Assembly (NCBI RefSeq): GCF_016756615.1
Contig: NZ_AP023262.1
Location: 4,837,501-4,901,500 of the forward strand
Direction: 5' to 3'
DNA length: 64,000 nt
From: Mesorhizobium sp. L-8-3
Lineage (GTDB): Bacteria; Pseudomonadota; Alphaproteobacteria; Rhizobiales; Rhizobiaceae
The position numbers were made by a program, and so were the translations under genes. This document shows positions 52,311 through 61,516 of this stretch, in pieces (position 1 is the first letter of the stretch; every line of letters starts with the position of its first letter). The notes beneath the pieces are model-generated. The model saw nothing but the letters and a program-made list of their open reading frames with translations, had not been told where the DNA came from and did not search any database.

Positions 52311-53046
52311 TCCCGCGACGGATCGGCCGATGCCCGGCGCGGAGGCCTCGACATTGCTCACGGTCCGCGACCTGCATGCCTGGTATGGCGAATCGCATGT
52401 GCTGCACGGCATGAGTTTCGATGTCCGCCCCGGCGAGGTGGTCACGCTGCTCGGCCGCAACGGCGCCGGCAAGACGACGACGCTCAAGGCGATCATGGGC
52501 GTCATCGACAAGAAAAAGGGTTCGGTCCGCTTCCGCAATGAGGAATTGATCGGCGTCGGTTCCCGGCATATCGCGAAGAAAGGCATTGCGTGGTGCCCGG
52601 AGGAGCGTGGCATCTTCTCGAGCCTGGATGTGGAGGAGAACCTGTTGCTGCCGCCGGTGGTCGCGCCCGGCGGTTTCACGCTGGAGCAGATCTTCGAGCT
52701 TTTCCCCAATCTGAAGGAGCGGTTGCACAGCCAGGGCACCAAGCTTTCCGGGGGCGAGCAGCAGATGCTGGCCATCGGCCGGATCTTGCGGACCGGCGCG
52801 CGCCTTCTGCTGCTCGACGAGCCTACCGAAGGACTTGCCCCGGTCATCGTGCAGCAGATCGGCCTCATGATCCGGAAGCTCAAGTCGATGGGCTTCACCA
52901 TCGTTCTGGTGGAGCAGAACTTCCACGCCGCCGCCACGGTCGCCGACCGTCACTACGTCGTCGAGCAGGGGCGCGTCGTGGACGAGATCGCCAACGCGGA
53001 TCTCGATGCAAGCATGGACAAGCTTCATCGCTATCTCGGCGTCTGA
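52303..53046 (+). CDS. Branched-chain-amino-acid-type ABC transporter ATPase (LivF-like)
   Basis: A 247-residue ABC ATPase of the LivF class. Walker A LGRNGAGKTT, signature LSGGEQQMLAIGRILRTG, Walker B LLLLDEPTEGLAPVIV, H-loop VEQNF. The N-terminal MLDPATDRPMPGAEASTLL precedes the core. Its ATG lies inside the end of livG (ATGCTTGA). Confidence 0.92.
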   Translation: MLDPATDRPMPGAEASTLLTVRDLHAWYGESHVLHGMSFDVRPGEVVTLLGRNGAGKTTTLKAIMGVIDKKKGSVRFRNEELIGVGSRHIAKKGIAWCPEERGIFSSLDVEENLLLPPVVAPGGFTLEQIFELFPNLKERLHSQGTKLSGGEQQMLAIGRILRTGARLLLLDEPTEGLAPVIVQQIGLMIRKLKSMGFTIVLVEQNFHAAATVADRHYVVEQGRVVDEIANADLDASMDKLHRYLGV

Positions 53047-53093
53047 CGATTTCGACCCGCACAATTCGACCAACACACAGGGAGTGAGAGTCA

Positions 53094-54299
53094 ATGAAGG
53101 TGCAGAAACTTGTCCTGGCGGTGGCGACAGCCGCGTTGATGACAGGCAGCGCGCTGGCGCAAGACCAGATCAGCGTCAAGCTCGGCGTGCTGAACGACCG
53201 TTCCGGCCTCTATGCCGACCTGGCAGGCGAAGGCTCGGTGGTCGCCGCGAAAATGGCGGCCGAGGACTTCAAGGCGGCCGAAAAGGGCATCGCCGTCGAG
53301 GTGGTTTCCGCCGATCACCAGAACAAGCCCGATATTGGTTCGAGCATCGTCCGGCAATGGTACGACCAGGACGGCGTGGACGTCGTCCTCGACGTGCCGA
53401 CCTCGTCGGTGGCGCTCGCCGTCAGCGAGATCACCAAGGAAAAGAACAAGATCATGCTGAACTCCGGAGCCGGCTCGTCCGACCTCACCGGCAAGGCATG
53501 CTCGCCCAACACCGTCCACTGGACCTACGACACCTGGGCACTCGCCAATGGTACCGGGAGCGCGATGGTCAAGGCGGGTGGAGACACATGGTTCTTCCTG
53601 ACCGCCGACTATGCCTTCGGTCATGCCCTTGAGCGCGACACCTCCGCCGTCGTCGAAAAGGCAGGCGGCAAGGTGCTCGGCGCGGTCCGCCATCCTTTCC
53701 CGGGCCAGGACTTCTCGTCTTTCCTGCTGCAGGCCCAGGGATCGGGCGCCAAGGTCATCGGCCTGGCCAATGCCGGCGCCGATACGACCAACGCCATCAA
53801 GCAGGCGGCCGAGTTCGGCATCGTGCAGGGCGGCCAGAAACTCGCCGGCCTGCTGACCTTCGCGACCGACGTCAAGGGTCTCGGCCTCGCCACGGCCCAG
53901 GGGCTGGTGATGACCGAAGCCTTCTACTGGGACCAGAACGACGGCACGCGTGACTTCTCCAAGCGCTTCGCCGAGAGGCATGGCGGCGCCATGCCGACCA
54001 TGGTTCACGCCGGCGTCTACGCCTCGGTGCTCCATTATCTGAAGGCGGTCGAAGCGACCAAGAGCAAGGACACAGCTGCCGTCATGGCCAAGATGAAGGA
54101 GACCCCGTCGGAGGATCCGCTGTTCGGCAAGGGACAGATCCGTGCCGACGGCCGTCACGTGCACGACATGTACCTGTTCGAGGTCAAGAAGCCCGAAGAA
54201 TCGAAGGGCGACTGGGATCTCTACAAGACCGTCGCCACCATTCCTGCAGCGGAAGCCTTCCGTCCGCTCGCCGACGGCGGCTGCAGTCTGGTGAAGTAA
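53094..54299 (+). CDS. ABC transporter periplasmic binding protein
   Basis: A 401-residue type 1 periplasmic binding protein of the LivJ class with a signal peptide (residues 1-23, MTGSALAQ). Regions: VKLGVLNDRSGLYADLAGEG and DVPTSSVALAVSEITKEKNK and GGDTWFFLTADYAFGHALER. Two cysteines (GKACSPNT, GGCSLVK) could form a disulfide. This branch of the family (PBP1_SBP-like) has no firm ligand. Placed between livF and livH; two hairpins follow it. Confidence 0.9.
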   Translation: MKVQKLVLAVATAALMTGSALAQDQISVKLGVLNDRSGLYADLAGEGSVVAAKMAAEDFKAAEKGIAVEVVSADHQNKPDIGSSIVRQWYDQDGVDVVLDVPTSSVALAVSEITKEKNKIMLNSGAGSSDLTGKACSPNTVHWTYDTWALANGTGSAMVKAGGDTWFFLTADYAFGHALERDTSAVVEKAGGKVLGAVRHPFPGQDFSSFLLQAQGSGAKVIGLANAGADTTNAIKQAAEFGIVQGGQKLAGLLTFATDVKGLGLATAQGLVMTEAFYWDQNDGTRDFSKRFAERHGGAMPTMVHAGVYASVLHYLKAVEATKSKDTAAVMAKMKETPSEDPLFGKGQIRADGRHVHDMYLFEVKKPEESKGDWDLYKTVATIPAAEAFRPLADGGCSLVK

Positions 54300-54309
54300 G
54301 ACGCCAGGC

Positions 54310-54373
54310 GCGCCGGGAAGCACGCGCTCCCCGGCGCCCCGGTGTGGCAGGGCGCGTTCCAGCAGGAGCGCCC
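54310..54373 (+). promoter_or_regulatory. Intra-operon hairpins after the binding-protein gene
   Basis: GCGCCGGG (54310-54317) / CCCGGCGC (54330-54337), and GGGCGC (54350-54355) / GCGCCC (54368-54373). They may stabilise the binding-protein mRNA or attenuate read-through to the permeases, consistent with the need for excess binding protein. Confidence 0.5.
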
Positions 54374-54408
54374 CTGTGCCGATCTGAGGTCTCCCGGAGC
54401 AAGGTCCG

Positions 54409-55296
54409 ATGGCGGAAATATTCGGTATCCCGATGGCAGCGCTCTACGGCCAGTTGCTCCTCGGTTTCATCAACGGTGCGTTCTACGCGACGCTCAGCCT
54501 TGGGCTGGCGGTTATCTTCGGTCTTCTCAACATCATCAACTTCACCCACGGCGCGCAATACATGATGGGCGCGTTCGTCGGCTGGATGCTGCTCACCTAT
54601 CTCGGCATAGGCTACTGGCCGGCGCTGATCCTTTCACCGCTGATCGTCGGCGCCGTCGGCATCGTGCTGGAGCGAACGATGATCTCGCGCCTGCACAAGC
54701 TCGATCATCTTTACGGACTGCTGCTGACCTTCGGGCTGGCGCTGATCATCGAGGGACTGTTCCGCAACGCATATGGTGTGTCGGGCATGGCCTATTCCCT
54801 CCCTCCGCAGCTTTCCGGCGGCGTCAATCTAGGCTTCATGTTCTTGCCGCTCTATCGCGGCTGGGTGGTCGTCGCCTCGCTCACCGTCTGCCTTGCCACC
54901 TGGTTCGTCATCGAAAAGACCAGGCTCGGCGCCTATCTTCGCGCCGCCACCGAGAACCCGACCCTGGTGCAGGCATTCGGTATCAATGTGCCGCTGCTCG
55001 TCACGCTCACCTATGGTTTCGGCGTCGCGCTCGCGGGTTTCGCCGGCGTGCTGGCCGCTCCCATCTACGCTGTCAATCCGATGATGGGCTCCAACCTCAT
55101 AATCGTCGTGTTTGCCGTGGTCGTCATCGGCGGCATGGGGTCGATCCTCGGCGCCATCGTCACCGGCTTCGCGCTCGGCCTGATCGAGGGCCTGACCAAG
55201 GTGTTCTATCCGGAAGCGGCCTCGACGGTCATCTTCATCATCATGGCCATCGTGCTTCTCGTTAAGCCGGCCGGCCTGTTCGGTCGGGAGGCGTGA
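54409..55296 (+). CDS. Branched-chain-type ABC transporter permease (LivH-like)
   Basis: A 295-residue polytopic permease with about 8 membrane spans. Family blocks: LLLGFINGAFYATLSLGLAV, IINFTHGAQYMMGAFVGW, GLLLTFGLALIIEG, LGAYLRAATENPTLVQAFGI (loop contacting the ATPase), and GGMGSILGAIVTGFALGLIE. One base separates its stop from livM. Confidence 0.93.
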   Translation: MAEIFGIPMAALYGQLLLGFINGAFYATLSLGLAVIFGLLNIINFTHGAQYMMGAFVGWMLLTYLGIGYWPALILSPLIVGAVGIVLERTMISRLHKLDHLYGLLLTFGLALIIEGLFRNAYGVSGMAYSLPPQLSGGVNLGFMFLPLYRGWVVVASLTVCLATWFVIEKTRLGAYLRAATENPTLVQAFGINVPLLVTLTYGFGVALAGFAGVLAAPIYAVNPMMGSNLIIVVFAVVVIGGMGSILGAIVTGFALGLIEGLTKVFYPEAASTVIFIIMAIVLLVKPAGLFGREA

Positions 55297-55297
55297 G

Positions 55298-56281
55298 ATG
55301 AGCGTCGAAGCTGAACCGGTCGGCGTCGGGGCCGCCCTTGCCGATCATGCCGGCGACAGCAAGCGTCACCACAAGGCGATCTTTATCGGACTGGCTGTCC
55401 TTCTCGTGATCGCTCCGCTGGTGCTTTATCCGTTCTTCCTGATGAAGCTCCTGTGCTTCGCTCTGTTTGCGTCGGCGTTCAACCTGCTGCTGGGTTACGG
55501 CGGATTGCTCTCCTTCGGCCATGCCGCCTATTTCGGCATGGCGAGCTATGTGTCGGCGCACGCGGCCAAGGTCTGGGGGCTTCCGCCCGAACTGGCCATC
55601 GTCTCGGGCGTTGCCGCTGCCGCCGTGCTCGGCGCGCTCTTCGGATCGCTCGCCATTCGCCGGCAGGGCATCTATTTCGCGATGGTCACCCTGGCGTTTG
55701 CTCAGATGGTCTATTTCTTCGCGCTGCAGGCGCCGTTCACCGGCGGGGAAGATGGTATCCAGGCCGTGCCCCGAGGCCATCTGTTCGGCATTCTCGACCT
55801 CTCCGACGCGACGACGCTCTATTATGTCGTCGCGGCCATTTTCATGTTCGGCGTGCTCCTGATCTATCGCATCATCCACTCACCCTTCGGCCAGGTATTG
55901 AAGGCGATCCGGGACAACGAGCCGAGGGCGATCTCGCTCGGCTACCGCGCCAATCACTACAAGCTCGCCGTATTCGTGCTTTCGGCCACGCTCGCCGGGC
56001 TGGCGGGCGCTACAAAGGCAATAGTGGTGCAGCTCGCGTCGCTGACCGACGTTTACTGGGGCATGTCGGGGGAGGTCGTGCTGATGACGCTGCTGGGCGG
56101 CATGGGCACGGTGTTCGGGCCGATGCTGGGCGCTGCAATCGTCATCACCATGCAGAACTATTTTGCCAATCTCGGAGCATGGGTCACCGTGATGCAGGGT
56201 GTGATTTTCGTCCTCGGTGTGCTGCTGTTTCGCGAGGGTATTGTCGGCGTCCTTTCGAAGTGGCTGAAAAAGTCCCTTTGA
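55298..56281 (+). CDS. Branched-chain-type ABC transporter permease (LivM-like)
   Basis: A 327-residue permease with about 9 spans. Blocks: LGYGGLLSFGHAAYFGMASY, LAIRRQGIYFAMVTLAFAQM, FGQVLKAIRDNEPRAISLGY (coupling loop), and SGEVVLMTLLGGMGTVFGPM. It forms the channel with LivH. It ends the operon; 136 bases separate it from the convergent glycosidase. Confidence 0.93.
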   Translation: MSVEAEPVGVGAALADHAGDSKRHHKAIFIGLAVLLVIAPLVLYPFFLMKLLCFALFASAFNLLLGYGGLLSFGHAAYFGMASYVSAHAAKVWGLPPELAIVSGVAAAAVLGALFGSLAIRRQGIYFAMVTLAFAQMVYFFALQAPFTGGEDGIQAVPRGHLFGILDLSDATTLYYVVAAIFMFGVLLIYRIIHSPFGQVLKAIRDNEPRAISLGYRANHYKLAVFVLSATLAGLAGATKAIVVQLASLTDVYWGMSGEVVLMTLLGGMGTVFGPMLGAAIVITMQNYFANLGAWVTVMQGVIFVLGVLLFREGIVGVLSKWLKKSL

Positions 56282-56417
56282 CCCGCAGGGCCTACCGGCG
56301 CACGGTGCCCTGGCGACGCAGGAGGTGAACGGCGAAAGCCGCGCGGCCGCGCCAGCCGTGACGGCTGAAACTCGATCGGAACGCTGCGTACTCTTGGACG
56401 GGGAGGGCTGGTGCAAT

Positions 56418-57758
56418 TTACAGCCAACCGCCCGAGAACCCGGCCTGACGCAAACCCCTCAGCATTGGTTGGCAGCGGCGCATGATGTTCCACAGGAGGC
56501 CTGTCCGGTAGTTCTCGATCATGAGGACGACCGGGCCCTGATCGATCCCGAAATGATAGGGGCTCACCCACCATCCGGTGGGACTGCCTTCCACTTCGAA
56601 AGTCCGGTTGAAGGAGGGCTTGAACCCGTAGAGCCGGTGCGCGCCGAGAGGCATCACGGAAAAATGCCGGACGGTCGGGATGACTATCTCAGGAGCGAAC
56701 GGCAACGACGCGAGAACGACCCATGGCGACACGGTCCCGTCATCGGGCCCGTAAGGAACTCCGCGGGCGATGTAGTCGAAAAACTCGCGCTCTACGCCGT
56801 CAATGGTCCGCTTGCACCACCCGGGACCATCGCTGGCGGTGAACCCCCAGCAGTGTTCCCCGTAGCCGACGAACTCCCTGGGATTGCGAACGGCATATTC
56901 CTGCTGCACGAACGTGGCCTGGCGACTGTTTTCGAAATAGTCCGACTGACGCTCGCGCATGAATGCATCCCGGATTCCCCTGAAATCGACCCACATATGC
57001 GAAAGCTGGTGGGTGAAGAGAGGGCCGCAGTAGAGGAGTTCGCGGTCGTAGATTTTCCTCCATTGGTAGCTGGAGGTATAGGCCACATAGCTCTCCGGCG
57101 GCAGCGGGTGGCTGGGAGAGCCCAGGCCGAGAATGTACAGCAGCAGGCCCTCGTCATATCCGCGCCAGCGATAGGGGATGAACCCGTTCTCGGGCCGCCA
57201 GCCATGGGTCAGGGTCGCCTCGCCGTTGCGGGCCCAGTTCCAGTCGGCCCTCTCATAGAGAGAGTTGGCGATCTGCCGGATTTCCGCTTCGTCCGCGGTG
57301 TCGCGATCGAAATAGGTCGCCACCGTCAGGGCGCCAGCGAACAGGAACGCCGAGTCGATGGTGGACAGTTCGCATTGCCAGACGCGACGGCCGGTTTCGA
57401 TATCCAGAAAATGATAGAAGAAGCCCTTGTAACCTGAGGCGTCGGGCTCCGGTCCCTGAGGACATTCCAGCAGATAACGCAACCGCTTGCGGGTTATCTT
57501 GGCCGCAAATTCGCGGATGATGACACCGCGTTCCACCACGACGGGGATCGTCGCCAGGGCCATGCCGAGCGCGGCGATGCTGACCGGAGCATTCGGCTCC
57601 GTCTTGTCGCGAACCAGGCCGTTGTCGGGGTTCGTCTCGTGCAGATAGTAAAGCAACGTCGTGAATTGCAGCCGGCCCAGTTCCGCATCGGTCGGAGCCC
57701 GGTCCAGGTCGATTTCTACCGACAGAGGTCTGCGCATCGGGTCCCGGGAAGCCTCCAC
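56418..57758 (-). CDS. Glucoamylase-family (COG5368/PF10091, GH144-like) protein
   Basis: A 446-residue protein related to the PF10091 "putative glucoamylase" (alpha/alpha6-barrel) group, which includes GH144 endo-beta-1,2-glucanases and a region of cyclic beta-1,2-glucan synthase. Blocks: TTLLYYLHETNPDNGLVRDK, GFFYHFLDIETGRRVW, STIDSAFLFAGALTVATYFD, THGWRPENGFIPYRWRGYDE, and LFTHQLSHMWVDFRGIRD. No signal peptide is seen, so it is probably cytoplasmic, an oddity for enzymes acting on periplasmic glucans. It lies 42 bases downstream of phosphoketolase on the same strand. Activity on beta-1,2-glucan is inference. Confidence 0.85.
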   Translation of the reverse strand: MEASRDPMRRPLSVEIDLDRAPTDAELGRLQFTTLLYYLHETNPDNGLVRDKTEPNAPVSIAALGMALATIPVVVERGVIIREFAAKITRKRLRYLLECPQGPEPDASGYKGFFYHFLDIETGRRVWQCELSTIDSAFLFAGALTVATYFDRDTADEAEIRQIANSLYERADWNWARNGEATLTHGWRPENGFIPYRWRGYDEGLLLYILGLGSPSHPLPPESYVAYTSSYQWRKIYDRELLYCGPLFTHQLSHMWVDFRGIRDAFMRERQSDYFENSRQATFVQQEYAVRNPREFVGYGEHCWGFTASDGPGWCKRTIDGVEREFFDYIARGVPYGPDDGTVSPWVVLASLPFAPEIVIPTVRHFSVMPLGAHRLYGFKPSFNRTFEVEGSPTGWWVSPYHFGIDQGPVVLMIENYRTGLLWNIMRRCQPMLRGLRQAGFSGGWL

Positions 57759-57800
57759 CTTACATCGGCCAATGCCTTGGTCGACCGCGTCAAAATCCCT

Positions 57801-60260
57801 TCAGAGATTGTCTCCCTCGGTCGAGGTTGCCGCATACGATCCGGCGGCGCTCCCCAGCCCCCATCTCCAGCCGCTGATGTCAGGCATGTCGTCGCCGTGT
57901 TTCTCGATGTATTGCCTGTGATCGATCAGCTTGTCGTGGATGGCCTGCTTGAAGTAGGCTGCCCGCGCCCCGAGCTGGGGCAGGCGGTCGATCACGTCCT
58001 CCACCAGATGGAAACGATCGAGCTCGTTCAGCACGACCATGTCGAAGGGCGTCGTCGTGGTTCCTTCTTCCTTGTAGCCGCGCACATGGAGGTTGTTGTG
58101 GTTGGTCCGTCGATAGGTCAATCGATGGATCAGCCAGGGATAGCCGTGGAAAGCGAAGATGATCGGCTTGTCCTTGGTGAACAGGGCGTCGAAGTCGCGG
58201 TCCGACAAGCCGTGAGGGTGCTCGTCGGCGGGCTGCAGCTTCATCAGGTTCACGACATTGATGACCCGTACCTTCAGTTCAGGCAGGTGCTTGCGGATCA
58301 GTTCCACCGCGGCCAGGGTCTCGAGCGTCGGAACGTCGCCGCAGCAGGCCATGACAACGTCAGGCTCGGAGCCCTTGTCGTTGCTCGCCCAGTCCCAGAT
58401 GCCGAGCCCCGCCGAACAATGCTTGACGGCCTGGTCCATGGTCAGCCATTGCGGGGCCGGCTGTTTGCCGGCCACCACGACATTGACGTAGTTGCGGCTG
58501 CGCAGGCAGTGGTCGGTCACGGACAGAAGCGTGTTCGCGTCGGGCGGCAGATAGACCCGGATCACCTCCGCCTTCTTGTTGACGACGTGGTCGATAAAAC
58601 CCGGGTCCTGATGGCTGAAGCCGTTGTGGTCCTGCCGCCAGACATGGGAACTGAGGAAATAGTTCAGCGAGGCGATCGGCCGGCGCCACGGGATGTGATT
58701 GCACACCTTCAGCCATTTGGCATGCTGGTTGAACATCGAGTCGATGATGTGGATGAAGGCTTCATAGCAGGAGAAGAAGCCGTGCCGTCCCGTCAGCAGA
58801 TACCCCTCGAGCCATCCCTGGCACTGGTGTTCGCTCAGCACTTCCATGATGCGGCCATCCGGCGCCAGGTGGTCATCCTCCGGATAGATCTCCGCCATGT
58901 AGCATCGGCTGGTGACCTCCAGCACGTCCTGCCAGCGGTTCGAGTTGTTCTCGTCAGGGCTGAACAGCCGGAAGTTTCCGGTCTCGAGATTGGCCGCCAT
59001 GACGTCCCGGAGGAACCTGCCCATGACACGAGCCGACTCGGCGATGGTTTCGCCGGGGCTCGGTACGCTGACTGCGTAGTCGCGAAAGTCGGGCATGCGG
59101 AGATCGCGTAGCAGAAGGCCGCCATTGGCATGGGGATTGTCGCTCATGCGGCGATGGCCGGTCGGGGCGAGGGAAGCAATTTCGGGCTTGAGGCAGCCGC
59201 TATCGTCGAACAATTCCTCGGGCCGGTAGCTCTTCATCCACCCTTCGAGAATCCGGATATGCTCCGGCTTGTCCATCTCGCCCATCGGGACCTGGTGCGA
59301 GCGCCAATAGTCCTCGCATTTCTTGCCGTCGATTTCGGCGGGGCACGTCCATCCCTTGGGCGTGCGAAAGACGATCATCGGCCAGGCCGGGCGCGTCACC
59401 TTGCCGTCCTCGCGTGCCTCCGCCCAGATGCGCTTGATCGACGCGGAGGCGGTATCGAGCGCTTCGGCCAGTTGCCGATGGACGTCGGCAGGCTCCCTGC
59501 CTTCGACGAACAAGGGCGCGTAGCCCATACCCTCGAAGAATTTCCGCAGTTCGTCCCGCGGGATACGGGCGAGGAAGCAGGGGTTCGCGATCTTGTAGCC
59601 GTTGAGGTGGAGGATGGGCAGCACGCAGCCGTCCCGAGCCGGGTTCAGGAACTTGTTTCCCTGCCATCCCGTCGCAAGCGGGCCGGTCTCGGCCTCGCCG
59701 TCGCCGACGATGCAGGTCACGATCAGGTCCGGGTTGTCGAAGGCTGCGCCATAGGCGTGGCTGAGGGCATATCCCAGTTCTCCGCCCTCATGGATGCTGC
59801 CGGGCGTTTCCGGCGCGACATGGCTCGGAATCCCGCCGGGAAAGCTGAACTGCTTGAACAGCCGCTGCATGCCCTCCGTGTCCTGACCGATGTTCGGATA
59901 GACTTCGCTGTAGGTTCCTTCGAGATAGGCGTGCGCGACGAGGGACGGTCCGCCATGGCCCGGGCCGATGACATAGATCATGTTCAGGTCTTCGCGCTTG
60001 ATGAGCCTGTTGAGGTGGACATAGAGCATGTTCAGCCCCGGCGACGTGCCCCAGTGGCCGAGCAGGCGCGGCTTGATGTGCTCGCGCCTCAACGGTTCCT
60101 TCAGCAGGGGATTGTCGAGGAGATAGATCTGACCGAGCGACAGGTAGTTGGAGGCCCTCCAATAGGCATCCATCGCCTGCAGTTCGTGGCTCGAAAGCGG
60201 GCCGCCTTGATCCCTGGCGGAAGCATGTTTGTCGGCGGCTGCAATCTTGGACGATGCCAT
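57801..60260 (-). CDS. xfp: Phosphoketolase (xylulose-5-P/fructose-6-P)
   Basis: An 819-residue thiamine-diphosphate enzyme that splits xylulose-5-phosphate (and often fructose-6-phosphate) with phosphate, giving acetyl phosphate. TPP/Mg site: CIVGDGEAETGPLATGW; substrate and cofactor loops: RLLGHWGTSPGLNMLYVHLN, GPGHGGPSLVAHAY, GSIHEGGELGYALSHAYG, and the C-terminal HGYPWLIHRLTYRR and GYKEEGTTTTPFDMVVLNELDR. The ATG at 60260 has AGGAGGG at ideal spacing; the frame upstream is not conserved. It may feed acetyl-CoA through Pta or AckA, absent here. Confidence 0.97.
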   Translation of the reverse strand: MASSKIAAADKHASARDQGGPLSSHELQAMDAYWRASNYLSLGQIYLLDNPLLKEPLRREHIKPRLLGHWGTSPGLNMLYVHLNRLIKREDLNMIYVIGPGHGGPSLVAHAYLEGTYSEVYPNIGQDTEGMQRLFKQFSFPGGIPSHVAPETPGSIHEGGELGYALSHAYGAAFDNPDLIVTCIVGDGEAETGPLATGWQGNKFLNPARDGCVLPILHLNGYKIANPCFLARIPRDELRKFFEGMGYAPLFVEGREPADVHRQLAEALDTASASIKRIWAEAREDGKVTRPAWPMIVFRTPKGWTCPAEIDGKKCEDYWRSHQVPMGEMDKPEHIRILEGWMKSYRPEELFDDSGCLKPEIASLAPTGHRRMSDNPHANGGLLLRDLRMPDFRDYAVSVPSPGETIAESARVMGRFLRDVMAANLETGNFRLFSPDENNSNRWQDVLEVTSRCYMAEIYPEDDHLAPDGRIMEVLSEHQCQGWLEGYLLTGRHGFFSCYEAFIHIIDSMFNQHAKWLKVCNHIPWRRPIASLNYFLSSHVWRQDHNGFSHQDPGFIDHVVNKKAEVIRVYLPPDANTLLSVTDHCLRSRNYVNVVVAGKQPAPQWLTMDQAVKHCSAGLGIWDWASNDKGSEPDVVMACCGDVPTLETLAAVELIRKHLPELKVRVINVVNLMKLQPADEHPHGLSDRDFDALFTKDKPIIFAFHGYPWLIHRLTYRRTNHNNLHVRGYKEEGTTTTPFDMVVLNELDRFHLVEDVIDRLPQLGARAAYFKQAIHDKLIDHRQYIEKHGDDMPDISGWRWGLGSAAGSYAATSTEGDNL

Positions 60261-60883
60261 CGGAACCCTCCTAACAACAGTTCGAGACCGTTCAAAGCAA
60301 GAGAACCAGCCAAGCGGATAGGCTCGGCACACTCCATGCCGGTCCTCCAGCGGCAAGCATTGTGCGAACATACCGTGACATTCGAGCGAACAGCTTGCGG
60401 GCTTCAGCGCCAAGGCATCGCTTGGCCAACCAACGATCGGCGCTCAAGCTGGCTCTTCACCAGTCGACCGATCGCACCTTGATAAGACTCAAGCATATTT
60501 CACGGCTTGCGTCACTGCGATCTTGACCGAGGGCGGCCAGCGGCGAACTCAGGCGCCCTGAACGCGATCTACGAACAGGAGGCAGGTGGCCGCACCCGCG
60601 ACCCCATGAACCCGACCCGGCCAAGGAGCCTCATGGTTAGTGGGGTTCCTCCCTCTGCCATCATGTCGTGCATCCGTTGAGATTTTCGCGAGTATATTGC
60701 CCTCAGTTTGATCGCGATATTTGAGATCCGGTTGCGCGAACGATCAGGTGATTGCAATTGTCGATATATAGGAACTGGGAAGAATCCTATTTCCTTTGTA
60801 TTATTGCTTCAGTTCGATCGCGCGTGATAAGATTCCATAAATCGTTCCTGTTCCCGACAGGCGTCGGGGGTGGAGGATTTGCC
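60261..60883. other. Intergenic region between xfp and the ankyrin gene
   Basis: 623 bases with divergent promoters expected. No gene is supported; a 62-codon minus-strand frame has no family resemblance. The right part (60670-60850) is clearly AT-rich compared with the window (segments such as TCGATATATAGG, TTTGTATTATTG). GGAAC at 60771-60775 and CCTT 17 bases later resemble an EcfG-type promoter (GGAAC-N16/17-CGTT) but miss one base. Confidence 0.45.
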
Positions 60884-61474
60884 GTGAAATCTCTTCTTGG
60901 CGCTGTGATCGGGTTGGTTGTCATCACGTCGTCCGCCTTGGCCGGCCCGCTGCACGATGCGGCGCGTCAAGGTGATGTCGATCGCGTCCGGCAGTTGCTT
61001 GACCAGGGCGTAGTCGTCGCTGAACTCGATGAAGCCGGCGATCCGGCTCTTATCATCGCATCCCTGGCCGGACGCGCCGGTGTCGTGGCATTGCTGTTGG
61101 AGCGCGGCGCCGACATCGAAATCAGAAACAAACATGGACTGACGGCGCTGCATGCGGCGGCATATGGCGGAAACATGGATGTTATAGAACTGCTCGTCGC
61201 CAAGGGCGCGGCAGTGAACGATACGGCGAATTTCTACAAGATGTCGCCGCTGCATGCTGCCGCCGAGGAAGGCCATGCCGAAGTCGTGGCGTTTCTGCTG
61301 GCGAACAAGGCCGAGGTCGAGGCGCAGGAGCGAAACGGTTATACGCCCCTCAGCCAGGCCGGATGGCGCGACCACTGGGATGCCGCCGATCTGCTCATGA
61401 AGGCAGGCGCGGTCTGCCAGAAAGCGGATCTGGTCGGCGACCGGCTCTATGCGGAGTGCACCAAGCGGCAATAG
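60884..61474 (+). CDS. Secreted ankyrin-repeat protein
   Basis: A 196-residue protein with a signal peptide (residues 1-20, ending ALAG) and about four ankyrin repeats (PLHDAARQGDVDRVRQLL, PALIIASLAGRAGVVALLL, GLTALHAAAYGGNMDVIELL, SPLHAAAEEGHAEVVAFLL, GYTPLSQAGW). A C-terminal short tail has two cysteines (CQKADLVG, ECTKRQ). The GTG at 60884 is chosen: GGAGG lies seven bases before it and it begins the signal peptide; the frame is open further up without sense. Ankyrins of this kind bind partner proteins in the periplasm; partner unknown. Confidence 0.88.
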   Translation: MKSLLGAVIGLVVITSSALAGPLHDAARQGDVDRVRQLLDQGVVVAELDEAGDPALIIASLAGRAGVVALLLERGADIEIRNKHGLTALHAAAYGGNMDVIELLVAKGAAVNDTANFYKMSPLHAAAEEGHAEVVAFLLANKAEVEAQERNGYTPLSQAGWRDHWDAADLLMKAGAVCQKADLVGDRLYAECTKRQ

Positions 61475-61516
61475 CGCCCGCTTCGACGGAAGCGTGGCCG
61501 AGCCACGGAGGTAACC

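Noticed and set aside
60771..60796. EcfG-type promoter GGAAC-N17-CCTT
   Set aside because: The -10 should be CGTT; one mismatch in a four-base motif is too weak to claim.
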